A stretch of 64,000 nucleotides of DNA from Verrucomicrobiota bacterium (GTDB taxonomy: Bacteria > Verrucomicrobiota > Verrucomicrobiia > Verrucomicrobiales > Akkermansiaceae), in NCBI GenBank assembly GCA_004293445.1, contig RDYP01000009.1:48096-112095 (forward strand), given 5' to 3'. Position numbers and translations under genes: made by a program. Shown in pieces: positions 27,475 to 35,222 of this stretch (its first letter is position 1; every line of letters begins with the position of its first letter). The notes beneath the pieces were generated by a model, which had not been told where the DNA came from, made no database searches, and was given only the letters and a program-made list of their open reading frames with translations.

Positions 27475-28212
27475 TCAGCGGGTCAAAATGAGTTTGGCCC
27501 CGGCGATGATCAGTACGGTGGCGAGCAGCAGCTGAATACCCCGTACCGGGATGCGGCGGCTGCCGAGATGGGAGCCTGCGAGACCTGCGATGGCGGCGAT
27601 GGGTGCGAGCCACCACGCGAAGCCAGGGATGGGCCGACCGCTGGCGAAGTGTCCGCTCAGCCCTGCTATTGAGTTCAGCAAGATGAAGGGTGCGGAGATG
27701 GCCGCCGCTTGTTTCGTGCCGGCCCAGCCGAGCAGGAGCATGAGTGGGGTGAGAAAGATGCCGCCGCCGGTGCCGGTCAGACCGGACAGCAATCCGAGTC
27801 CCGCGCCCGTGGCGAATGCGCACTTGCTGGTGGGAGGCTGGATGTGGGCCGGGTCGCCTTTGCGGACAAAGAGTCGCGCCGCGGAGAAAAGCAGCACGGC
27901 ACCGAGGAGGGGATTGAGAAGAGCTCCCGGTAGCTGGAGGTAGCCACCGAGCGCAGCGGCAGGCACGGAGAGCTGTGCGAAGGGCCAGAACCGATTCCAT
28001 GAAAAATGACCGGCGCGGGCGAACTGAATGCTAGCGATCGCGGCGACCACCACATTGAGCACCAGTGCCACGGGTTTGACGGTGGTGGCGGCAAAGCCGG
28101 CAAGGGTCAGCACTGCAATGTAGCCCGAGGCACCAGCGTGGCCTACGGAGGAATAGAGCAGGGCGATCGCTGCGATCCCTGCGGCGAGCAGACTGAGTTG
28201 GGAGGCATCCAT
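27475..28212 (-). CDS. TauE/SafE family membrane permease
   Basis: Inner-membrane protein of 245 residues with about eight hydrophobic segments arranged as two similar halves (the first with VGHAGASGYIAVLTLAG, the second with SGLTGTGGGIFLTPLMLL), the pattern of the TauE/SafE family of sulfite, sulfonate or other anion exporters. The substrate cannot be told from the sequence. It ends 60 bases upstream of the phosphodiesterase gene and may be read with it. Confidence 0.9.
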   Translation of the reverse strand: MDASQLSLLAAGIAAIALLYSSVGHAGASGYIAVLTLAGFAATTVKPVALVLNVVVAAIASIQFARAGHFSWNRFWPFAQLSVPAAALGGYLQLPGALLNPLLGAVLLFSAARLFVRKGDPAHIQPPTSKCAFATGAGLGLLSGLTGTGGGIFLTPLMLLLGWAGTKQAAAISAPFILLNSIAGLSGHFASGRPIPGFAWWLAPIAAIAGLAGSHLGSRRIPVRGIQLLLATVLIIAGAKLILTR

Positions 28213-28290
28213 CGGCCGGACCGTTCAAGAGATTGTCAGAGAATCACGCAAGCCTTGGTGGCCGATGCCGGTGTCTTTGCCATGCACACA

Positions 28291-28320
28291 AAACGACCGG
28301 CGCTTGCGCGTCGGCCGTTT
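28291..28320 (-). terminator. intrinsic terminator of trxA
   Basis: An imperfect inverted repeat (AAACG-CCG-CGC facing GCG-CGG-CGTTT, one mismatch and a G-U pair) lies 25 bases past the trxA stop. Read on the minus strand it ends in GTTTTGTGTG, a plausible U-rich tail. Confidence 0.5.
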
Positions 28321-28345
28321 CGGGAAATCCGTGATTAAAAAGCTG

Positions 28346-28666
28346 TTAGGCCAGCGCAAGGAGTTTTGCCTTCAGCATGTCCTTGGTGACGTTGGCGCCG
28401 ACGATTTGATCTTTCACTTCACCGTCCTTGAAAAAGAGAAGGAGCGGGATGCTGCGGACGCCGTATTTCACGGCGAGCTCGCGGGCTTCGTCGACGTTCA
28501 CTTTGCCGACCTTTGCCTGACCTTCGATTTCGCCGGAAAGTTGATCGATCACGGGGCCGATCATCTTGCAAGGTCCGCACCACTCGGCCCAGAAATCCAC
28601 GAGGACGGGCTTGTCGGACTCGATCACTTCGGACTGGAAATTGCTATCGTTCAATTGGAGAGCCAT
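28346..28666 (-). CDS. trxA: thioredoxin
   Basis: Cytoplasmic disulfide reductase of 106 residues, the standard length. The active site WCGPCK sits near residue 30 after the DFWAEW strand, and the cis-proline motif appears as SIPLLLFFKDGEV. The end KDMLKAKLLAL is the usual last helix. It is followed by its own hairpin terminator, and another terminator-like hairpin lies upstream between it and the 26-residue peptide gene, so it is probably its own transcription unit. Confidence 0.96.
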   Translation of the reverse strand: MALQLNDSNFQSEVIESDKPVLVDFWAEWCGPCKMIGPVIDQLSGEIEGQAKVGKVNVDEARELAVKYGVRSIPLLLFFKDGEVKDQIVGANVTKDMLKAKLLALA

Positions 28667-28690
28667 GCGCGGAACTTGGAGGGGAGGCCG

Positions 28691-28732
28691 GAAAAGTCAA
28701 GGACCGCCCTGCCATGAAGGCGGAGCGGTCCT
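28691..28732 (-). terminator. intrinsic terminator after the 26-residue peptide gene
   Basis: A perfect 8-bp stem (AGGACCGC at 28700-28707 facing GCGGTCCT at 28725-28732) is followed on the minus strand by TGACTTTTCC. It lies 28 bases downstream of the small peptide gene and should end the transcript that starts at the Pro/Ala-repeat gene, ahead of trxA. Confidence 0.6.
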
Positions 28733-28760
28733 GAGTGAAAGAAGAAGCTGGTGAACTTAC

Positions 28761-28841
28761 TCAGAGTGGCAAATTGCCCGTCACGATGGCAAGGGCGAGG
28801 ACACCGGCGGCGATCAGGAAGGTGATGATGGGGTAAACCAT
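28761..28841 (-). CDS. 26-residue single-helix membrane peptide
   Basis: Very short reading frame: 26 codons from the ATG at 28841 to the TGA at 28761. It begins MVYPIITFLIAAGVL and ends AIVTGNLPL, so nearly the whole peptide is one hydrophobic helix with a Pro near each end. It lies 33 bases downstream of the tail-anchored Pro/Ala-repeat gene and is followed at once by a good hairpin terminator, so it fits as the last gene of that transcript. I know no named family. A chance frame is possible, but the helix, the spacing and the terminator together support a real micro-protein. Confidence 0.5.
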   Translation of the reverse strand: MVYPIITFLIAAGVLALAIVTGNLPL

Positions 28842-28874
28842 GATGAGTTGAGGTTTGGCGGTGAAGAAATGGGA

Positions 28875-29600
28875 TTAGAACAGCTTGTCCCAGCCGTCCC
28901 AGACATTGATGGCGAGGCACTGGAAGGCGACGACGGCCGCGGCGGCGGCAAAGCCGAGGATCGAGAGCACATTTTCCAAGGTGGAGGAGCCCCCTTCTTC
29001 GGGCTCTTCGCCGGTCTGGATGGTCGGAGCCTGAGTCATCGACGGGCCCTGGGTGCCGAGCGGTTGGGTCGGTGGATTCAGCTGGACGGTGGCCTTTGGA
29101 AGGGAGGTGGTCTGAGCTCCGCTGGTCAAGGGCTTGGTCAGAGTGATGCCGGGGCCGCCTTGGGAGACACCTGGAGCATTCAGCTTGATGGTGGGAGCCG
29201 GGGCCGGTGCGGAGGCTCCACCGCCGGATGGGCGCAGCGCGATGGTTGGCGCAGGAGCGGCGGGTGCGCCAGCGGGGCGGAGAGAAATGGTCGGTGCCGG
29301 GGCCGCAGGTGCTCCCGCCGGGCGCAGGGAAATCGTCGGCGCGGGAGCGGCAGGTGCGGCCGGCGCGCCGGCCGGCCGGAGGGCGATGGTCGGAGCAGGG
29401 GCGGCAGGTGCCGTGGAGACGCCTGTTGGCATCGGTGGCTTGGTTGCCACGGGAGCGGCCGGGGGCGCGTCGGACGCCTTGAGGGTCACGCGCACGGTTT
29501 CCTTTTTCAAGGGAATCGAGGAAGTCTGCTTGTTAGCGGGAAAGGACGGAGCGGGCGCGGGGCTTGGGGAAGAGGGGGCTGGGATTTCGTTTTCGCTCAT
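28875..29600 (-). CDS. Pro/Ala-rich tandem-repeat protein with C-terminal membrane anchor
   Basis: Unrecognised protein of 241 residues. The N-terminal ~30 residues are Pro/Ser/Ala-rich, followed by a basic stretch KKETVRVTLKAS. Residues 69-144 hold five copies of a 15-18 residue repeat, APTI(A/S/K)LRPAGAPAAP with variants. The linker is acidic near 195-200 (GEEPEEGGSS). The end is one hydrophobic helix (VLSILGFAAAAAVVAFQCL) followed by NVWDGWDKLF, so the protein is probably tail-anchored with the repeat region on the cytoplasmic side. No catalytic motif is visible. It is divergent from proS and is followed by the 26-residue membrane peptide. Confidence 0.7.
   Translation of the reverse strand: MSENEIPAPSSPSPAPAPSFPANKQTSSIPLKKETVRVTLKASDAPPAAPVATKPPMPTGVSTAPAAPAPTIALRPAGAPAAPAAPAPTISLRPAGAPAAPAPTISLRPAGAPAAPAPTIALRPSGGGASAPAPAPTIKLNAPGVSQGGPGITLTKPLTSGAQTTSLPKATVQLNPPTQPLGTQGPSMTQAPTIQTGEEPEEGGSSTLENVLSILGFAAAAAVVAFQCLAINVWDGWDKLF
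29169..29396 (-). repeat. in-frame tandem repeat encoding APTIxLRPAGAPAAP
   Basis: Five successive units of 45 or 54 bases within the Pro/Ala-rich gene. The second and third protein units are identical (APTISLRPAGAPAAP); the outer ones vary (SGGGASAPAP, KLNAPG). Units change length in multiples of three, as expected for repeat expansion within a coding frame. Confidence 0.8.
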
Positions 29601-29795
29601 GCTCGTCTGAAGTTGGGTTGCAAAGGTGGCAAAAACAACCAGCCCGGCGCCCGTCTGTCAAACCTCCATCTGGGGCAGAATCGGGAGGAATGGATATTTT
29701 TCGGAGATCTCGTTTCCCCCGTGTCGCGTCCGGGGCGGTGATCGCTGAAAATTCGCGTGCAAATCGTTGCGTCCCCGGTTCCAAATCCGCGCGCC

Positions 29796-31313
29796 ATGTC
29801 CGCCGAGAAGACCGCCATCACCCCGACCCGCGCCCAGGATTTCCCCGAATGGTATCAGCAGGTCATCAAGGCCGCCGACATGGCGGAGAATTCCGAGACC
29901 CGCGGTTGCATGGTGATCAAGCCCTGGGGTTACGGCATTTGGGAACTGATCCAGCAGCAGCTCGATCGAAAGTTCAAGGCAACCGGTCACCAGAACGCCT
30001 ACTTTCCCCTGCTCATCCCGCTCGCCTATCTGGAGAAGGAAGCCGAGCATGCCGAAGGCTTCGCCACCGAGTGCGCCGTGGTGACCCATCATCGTCTCGA
30101 AGCGGTCAAGGATCCCGTCAGCGGGAAGACGAAGATGATCCCGAGCGGTGAGCTTTCGGAGCCCTACGTGATCCGCCCGACCTCGGAGACCATTATTGGC
30201 GCGGCTTTTTCGCGCTGGGTTCAGAGCTATCGGGACCTTCCGCTTTTGATCAACCAGTGGGCCAACGTGATGCGTTGGGAGATGCGGCCGCGCCTGTTTT
30301 TGCGCACGGCAGAGTTTTTGTGGCAAGAGGGGCATACGGCGCACGAGACAAAGGATGAGGCGATCGCTGAGACGCGGCTGATGCACGGGGTGTATGAGGA
30401 ATTCCTGCGCGATCATCTGGCGATCCCGGTCATTCCAGGCGAGAAGACGGAGAACGAGCGCTTTCCCGGCGCCGACATGACCTTGACGGTTGAAGCGATG
30501 GTTCAGGATCGGAAGGCGATCCAAGCGGGTACCTCGCACTATCTCGGTCAGAATTTTTCAAAGGCGCAGGACATTTCCTTCACTGGCCGCGATGGCGGCA
30601 TTCAGCATGCGCATACGACCTCGTGGGGTGTTTCCACCCGAATGATCGGCACGCTGGTCATGGCACATGCGGACGACGATGGGCTGGTGCTGCCGCCAAG
30701 GGTGGCAACGCAGCAGATCGTGATCATTCCCGTCACGCCTAAGGAAGACAGCAGGCAGGCGGTGTTGGATGCTTGTCATATGCTGGCTCAGGGCCTTCGT
30801 GGTTCGAGTTTCCATGGCGATCCGCTGCGTGTGCACATCGATACCCGCGATCTCCAAGGTGGAGTGAAGAAGTGGGAGTGGGTGAAAAAAGGCGTGCCGA
30901 TTCGGATCGAGATCGGGCCGCGTGATATCGAGTCCGGCAAGCTCTGCTTCCAGCGTCGCGACCAATCGAGCGCAGCAAAGGAATTCGTGGACCGGGATGC
31001 CTTCCTTGGCGAGGCGGTGGAATTGTTGCAATCGATCCATGACACTTTGCTCCTGCGTGCGACGGAATTCCGGGACGCAAACATCGCGCCCTGCGATTCG
31101 CTCGATGCCTTCAATGCGCACTGGTCGGGTGAGAATCCGGGCTGGTTGTTGACGCCTTGGGCGGGCACGCCCGAGCAGGAGGAGGAGCTTTCCAAGCGTC
31201 ATAAGATCACCATTCGCTGCCTGCCGCTGGACAAGCAGGATGGTGAAGCCTTGCCATGCTTCCTGACCGGGGCGGTCACCAAGTCGCGGGCGATCTGGGG
31301 TCGCAGCTACTGA
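29796..31313 (+). CDS. proS: prolyl-tRNA synthetase, short type without editing insertion
   Basis: Charges tRNA-Pro in the cytoplasm. The protein is 505 residues from the ATG at 29796 (MSAEKTAI); the frame is open for 13 more codons upstream, but these are not conserved. Class II motifs are visible: the RPTSETI motif, LRTAEFLWQEGHTAH, and FTGRDGGIQHAHTTSWGVSTR. The order and length match the archaeal/eukaryotic-like (type 3) ProRS, with no INS editing domain between motifs 2 and 3. It ends in a Tyr (GRSY), which is usual for that type. It is followed by malQ after a 169-base gap holding a dispersed repeat. Confidence 0.96.
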   Translation: MSAEKTAITPTRAQDFPEWYQQVIKAADMAENSETRGCMVIKPWGYGIWELIQQQLDRKFKATGHQNAYFPLLIPLAYLEKEAEHAEGFATECAVVTHHRLEAVKDPVSGKTKMIPSGELSEPYVIRPTSETIIGAAFSRWVQSYRDLPLLINQWANVMRWEMRPRLFLRTAEFLWQEGHTAHETKDEAIAETRLMHGVYEEFLRDHLAIPVIPGEKTENERFPGADMTLTVEAMVQDRKAIQAGTSHYLGQNFSKAQDISFTGRDGGIQHAHTTSWGVSTRMIGTLVMAHADDDGLVLPPRVATQQIVIIPVTPKEDSRQAVLDACHMLAQGLRGSSFHGDPLRVHIDTRDLQGGVKKWEWVKKGVPIRIEIGPRDIESGKLCFQRRDQSSAAKEFVDRDAFLGEAVELLQSIHDTLLLRATEFRDANIAPCDSLDAFNAHWSGENPGWLLTPWAGTPEQEEELSKRHKITIRCLPLDKQDGEALPCFLTGAVTKSRAIWGRSY

Positions 31314-31393
31314 GGAGTAGCGGTGCCGCTTTGGCGGGAGGCTGATGGGGAGGTTCATGGGCAGCGTCTGTTTGCGATTCGCCTTCGGGGGAA

Positions 31394-31426
31394 AAGTGGG
31401 CGTGTCCGGCGGTCTCGGCCCTACCG
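31394..31426 (+). repeat. dispersed hairpin repeat E1, copy A
   Basis: A 33-base element lying between proS and malQ. It begins AAGTGGGC, has CGGCGGTC in the middle and ends GGCCCTACCG. The ends GTGGGC and GCCCTAC can pair as a hairpin with one bulge. Two further copies are at 44308-44339 and, inverted, 47581-47610. Confidence 0.6.
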
Positions 31427-31482
31427 TTTTTGGACGGGCTTCGCGCTGGATCCGATGAGCTTGGCGTGTCAGGATCTTGTGC

Positions 31483-33168
31483 ATGTCGATCCGACTCGCT
31501 GGCTTGCTGCTGCCCGCTTTTTCACCCAGTCGGGAGGGTGATTTCGGAATCGGCGATACGCGTTCGATGCGGAGATGGATCGATCACTGTGCCGAGCAGG
31601 GAGTGGGCTTCCTGCAATTGCTGCCGATCAACGAGACCGGATCCGACGACAGTCCGTACAACGCGATTTCATCGGTGGCGCTGGAGCCGCTTTATCTGAC
31701 CTGCGAGGCGGGTGAGATTCCAGGTTTGGAAGCTTCGGATGTGGAGGAGGCGCGGCGTGATTTTCGCGAGTGCGGGTTGCGGGTCGACTATGCCTCGTCG
31801 CGGCGTGCGAAACGGGGATTGTTGGAAAAGGCGTGGTTGCGTTTCCAAGCGGGGGGCGGCGATCCGGCTTTTGGTGATTTTCGTCGAAGCGAGCGGGGGT
31901 GGTTGGAGGACTACTGCGCGTATCGTTGGTTGATGGAGAAGGCGGGAGGATCGGAGGTTTGGGACGAGTGGCCGGAGGCTTGGCGATCGGTGTCGGGTGC
32001 GCGGGCCTTTTTGGCAGAGGAGTTGGCGCGTGAGCGGGCTGCCGTCGCGGGTCGTCTGGATTTCCATGCGTGGGTCCAATGGCTGTGTTTCACCCAATGG
32101 AAGGCGGTGCGGGCGCATGCCGAAAGCCGGGGGGTGAAACTGATGGGCGACGTGCCGATCGGAGTGAGTCGTTGCTCGGCGGATGTGTTTTTCGGGCGCG
32201 ATGACTTCGACTTGGACCATACGGGAGGTGCCCCGCCGGAGACCTTGTTCAAGCACGACCGTTTCATCCAGCGTTGGGGGCAGAACTGGGGGATTCCCTT
32301 GTATCGATGGGATCGGATGGAAGCTGCCGGCTTTCCTTGGTGGCGCCAGCGGATCGCGAAGTTGGCGGAGGTATTCCACATCTTCCGGATCGATCACGTG
32401 TTGGGCTTTTATCGGATCTATTCGTTTCCCTGGCAGCCGCGGCGGAACGAGGAATTTCTCGATCTGAGCGACGAGGAGGCGCTGGTCCTGGCGGGGGGGC
32501 GTTTGCCGCGTTGGTCGCCGCGGCCGGACGACAGTCCTGCGCATTGCGCTGCGAACCGTTTCGATGGCGATGTGCGTTTGAGGATGGTGCTGGAGGCGGC
32601 GGGTGGTGCGGCGGTGGTCGCTGAAGACTTGGGTTGTGTGCCGGACTATGTGCGTCCGCATTTGGCGTCCTTGGATATCGCGGGTTTCCGAATTCCGCAC
32701 TGGGATGTCGATGAGGCGGGTCGCGTGGTGCCGGGCGACAAGCTGCCGGAGTGTTCTTTCGCGACCTATGCGACTCATGACCATGACTCGCTGCCGGCGA
32801 TGTGGGCGGACTTTCGTGCTCGTTCTGCAGACCCGGTGGTGGATGAAGAGGAAAGGCGAAAAGTTACCCGCGATCTCGCTTTGTTGGCGGAATTTGGAGG
32901 AGTCGAGGCGGAGCAGGACTACGGGCCCACGGTGAAGGCGGAGCTCTTGGCCGCGCTCTTCGCGTCGCGCTCGCGCTATGCGGCCTTCATGATCACGGAT
33001 TTGTGCGATTTGACGGATCGGATCAACTCTCCGGGCACTGTGGGGCCCCAGAATTGGAGCTTCCGGTTATCGGGCAACGCCGAGGAGATTGCACTGCGCG
33101 AGCTTGGGAAGCTGCGGGCCGTATTGCGTGCGACGGGCCGCTGTTCGCTAATGGCGGAATCGGGTTGA
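31483..33168 (+). CDS. malQ: 4-alpha-glucanotransferase (GH77)
   Basis: Amylomaltase of 561 residues that transfers alpha-1,4-glucan segments in maltodextrin or glycogen metabolism. The GH77 landmarks are present: LLPINETGSDDSPYNA with the early active-site loop, VPIGVSRCSADVF, nucleophile Asp in FRIDHVLGFYRIY, acid/base Glu in VVAEDLGCVP and the transition-state Asp in ATHDHDSLPAMW. The ATG at 31483 gives the usual N-terminus (SIRLAGLLLPAFSP); an in-frame TTG lies two codons upstream. Confidence 0.93.
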   Translation: MSIRLAGLLLPAFSPSREGDFGIGDTRSMRRWIDHCAEQGVGFLQLLPINETGSDDSPYNAISSVALEPLYLTCEAGEIPGLEASDVEEARRDFRECGLRVDYASSRRAKRGLLEKAWLRFQAGGGDPAFGDFRRSERGWLEDYCAYRWLMEKAGGSEVWDEWPEAWRSVSGARAFLAEELARERAAVAGRLDFHAWVQWLCFTQWKAVRAHAESRGVKLMGDVPIGVSRCSADVFFGRDDFDLDHTGGAPPETLFKHDRFIQRWGQNWGIPLYRWDRMEAAGFPWWRQRIAKLAEVFHIFRIDHVLGFYRIYSFPWQPRRNEEFLDLSDEEALVLAGGRLPRWSPRPDDSPAHCAANRFDGDVRLRMVLEAAGGAAVVAEDLGCVPDYVRPHLASLDIAGFRIPHWDVDEAGRVVPGDKLPECSFATYATHDHDSLPAMWADFRARSADPVVDEEERRKVTRDLALLAEFGGVEAEQDYGPTVKAELLAALFASRSRYAAFMITDLCDLTDRINSPGTVGPQNWSFRLSGNAEEIALRELGKLRAVLRATGRCSLMAESG

Positions 33169-33199
33169 GGGGTGGGGTGGCATTTGGCAGGGTGGGCGG

Positions 33200-33820
33200 G
33201 TGTCAGCGCCGTCCACTCCCCATGTGATTCCGCCCGACCTGCTGCTGGGTGCCTATGCGGAGGGTGTGTTCCCGATGGCGGAGGGTGGGGAACTGAGCTG
33301 GTTCTCGCCGCTGCGCCGGGGTGTGATTCCGCTCGATGCGGGTTTTCATGTGCCGCACGGTCTTAAGCGGGCGATTAAGAAGCGTCCTTTTGAAGTGAGG
33401 TGGAATCAGGATTTTCGCGCGACGATGGAAGGCTGTGCGGAGCGTGTGGAGACTTGGATCGATCCGACGATTGTCGAGAGCTACTGCTTGCTGCATCGGC
33501 TGGGCTACGCGCATTCGGTCGAGTGCTATGACGAGGAAGGCCTGCAGGGTGGGCTTTACGGGGTGGCGCTCGGGAAAGTGTTTTGCGGGGAGAGCATGTT
33601 TTCGCGGAAGACCGACGCCTCGAAGATTGCGTTGGTGGCCTTGGTCACGGAATTGCGGGTGAGAGGTTTCGAGTTGCTCGACACCCAATGGATGACATCG
33701 CACCTGCGGAATTTCGGCGGGGTGGAAATCCCGCGTGAAGAATATCTCCAGCGCTTGCGCCGGGCGCTGGGGCCGCTGGATGGGGGCTTCCATCCGCCGC
33801 GCTTGGGTCCGGGCCGCTGA
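33200..33820 (+). CDS. aat: leucyl/phenylalanyl-tRNA-protein transferase
   Basis: N-end-rule enzyme of 206 residues that adds Leu or Phe to proteins with N-terminal Arg or Lys, marking them for ClpAP. Family signatures include LLLGAYAEGVFPMAE, WFSPLRRGVIPL, FCGESMFSRKTDASKIAL and the C-terminal LDTQWMTSHLRNFGGVEIPR. It starts with GTG at 33200; no ATG is available upstream of the conserved block. Its stop is 7 bases from the convergent end of the envelope operon. Confidence 0.93.
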   Translation: MSAPSTPHVIPPDLLLGAYAEGVFPMAEGGELSWFSPLRRGVIPLDAGFHVPHGLKRAIKKRPFEVRWNQDFRATMEGCAERVETWIDPTIVESYCLLHRLGYAHSVECYDEEGLQGGLYGVALGKVFCGESMFSRKTDASKIALVALVTELRVRGFELLDTQWMTSHLRNFGGVEIPREEYLQRLRRALGPLDGGFHPPRLGPGR

Positions 33821-33827
33821 GGTCGGC

Positions 33828-35222
33828 TTACCAGTCGGAGTTGTCGCGACGGCCCTCTTCGAAAGCGGGGTCGTGGATGTTGAACTCGATGCGGCTGAAG
33901 GCTTTTTGGTCGAAGTCGACTTGGCCGAAGGGTTGAGCTTCGCCCTTGAGCCGGCCCTGCGCTGCGTGGGTCAGGCGGAAGGTCACGCGGCTGCCGTCGG
34001 GGAACCAGGCCCGGATGTCGCCGTCGTAGATTTTCGGGATCTCGTAAAGGTCCCAGTTCTTGCGGTCCTCGGGTTTGTGAATGTTCAGATTGCGAAGGCG
34101 GGCGATGGGAAGTCGGATATCCCCGAAGCGTGTGGCGAGCCTTACTTTTCCCTCCTCGATGCCGCGAACTTCGCCGGCGATGCGGTCATTGTTGCGGAGT
34201 CGGATGCGAGTGGGATCTTCGGGTTCGGCGACTTCGGGTGCGGGGATGTCGTCGCCTTCGATGAAACCTTCGTCCTGAGGGGCTGGGTTTCCCTCGAGGA
34301 TGCCGTTCCAAGTGCTGACTTCGATTCTGGAAATGCGCAGTGGCTTGCTTTCCTGAGTGGTGAAGTGAATGCCGCCGCCGGGTTTGAAATCCTGCGGTTG
34401 GGGATCGGTCCAGTCCTTGATCACGCGGCCGTTGACGAGCAGGCGGATTTGGCCGTTTTTGCGATTGGCGAGGATTTCCACGCGTGAGGACTCCGTGCCG
34501 AGCAGATCGGGGGCGTTGGCGAAATCGCCGAGGGTCGTGTTGACGTTATGGCCTTCGGTGGACCAGCGTTTCTGGAGTTGGATGTAGCGGCCTTGGCAGA
34601 TGAGCTCGTAGCAATTTCCGGGTCGCTGGGTCTTGATATCGTCGGAGAAGAAAAGAAAGCGGAAGCTGGGGCTGGATCGCCAAGTGAGGTCGAAGGCGAA
34701 GCGGGTGGTGGTCGGGAGCTTGAGCGAGCGGGCAATGGCGCCGGGCGTTTTCGTTCGGAGGGCTCCTTGCGCGAAGTCCCAGGTGGCGGGTTCGTCCTGC
34801 GTCCATCCGTCGAGCCCGTGAGGTCCTTGGTAGATGACTTGGGGCCGGTCCTGAATTTCCAAGGTGTCGACCATCGAGCGGCGGAGTTCCAGTTCTCCGG
34901 CATACCAGGTCCGGAGGCGGATGGAGCGCGAGTCGATTCCGCAGAGTTCGCCGCGGAGGACATCGCCGTTGCTGAGTGTGATGCTTGCGATGTGATCGCC
35001 TTTGCCATCATCCGGGGTGACGGGCAGCGTGATGTCGCGCACCTGATCGAGCCGCAGGGGCACAGGCGAGGCGAGGAAATCGGCATCGAAAAGGAGTCGG
35101 TCGGTTTGGACTTCGACCAAGCGGCCTTGGAGGCGGCTGCCATCGATGCAGTGGATTTCATTTTCCTCTGAGGCACAGGTGAGGAAGGGGGCGAGGACGA
35201 GGCTGGGGAGGAGGGCTTTCAT
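33828..35222 (-). CDS. secreted paralogue 3 of a modular envelope family
   Basis: Unrecognised secreted protein of 464 residues, last gene of the six-gene coupled operon. It has a short signal peptide (ALLPSLVLAPFLTCAS). Two ~45-residue beta modules follow (IDGSRLQGRLVEV...; LSNGDVLRGELCGIDSRSIRL...). A central ~200-residue beta-rich domain begins IYQGPHGLDGW, contains FDLTWRSSPSFRFLFFSDD and ends ISRIEVSTWNG. Two more modules close the protein (LRNNDRIAGEVRG..., FPDGSRVTFRL...). The central part recalls LamG/DUF1080 beta-sandwiches, an inference from pattern only. Its ATG overlaps the upstream stop (ATGA). Confidence 0.75.
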   Translation of the reverse strand: MKALLPSLVLAPFLTCASEENEIHCIDGSRLQGRLVEVQTDRLLFDADFLASPVPLRLDQVRDITLPVTPDDGKGDHIASITLSNGDVLRGELCGIDSRSIRLRTWYAGELELRRSMVDTLEIQDRPQVIYQGPHGLDGWTQDEPATWDFAQGALRTKTPGAIARSLKLPTTTRFAFDLTWRSSPSFRFLFFSDDIKTQRPGNCYELICQGRYIQLQKRWSTEGHNVNTTLGDFANAPDLLGTESSRVEILANRKNGQIRLLVNGRVIKDWTDPQPQDFKPGGGIHFTTQESKPLRISRIEVSTWNGILEGNPAPQDEGFIEGDDIPAPEVAEPEDPTRIRLRNNDRIAGEVRGIEEGKVRLATRFGDIRLPIARLRNLNIHKPEDRKNWDLYEIPKIYDGDIRAWFPDGSRVTFRLTHAAQGRLKGEAQPFGQVDFDQKAFSRIEFNIHDPAFEEGRRDNSDW

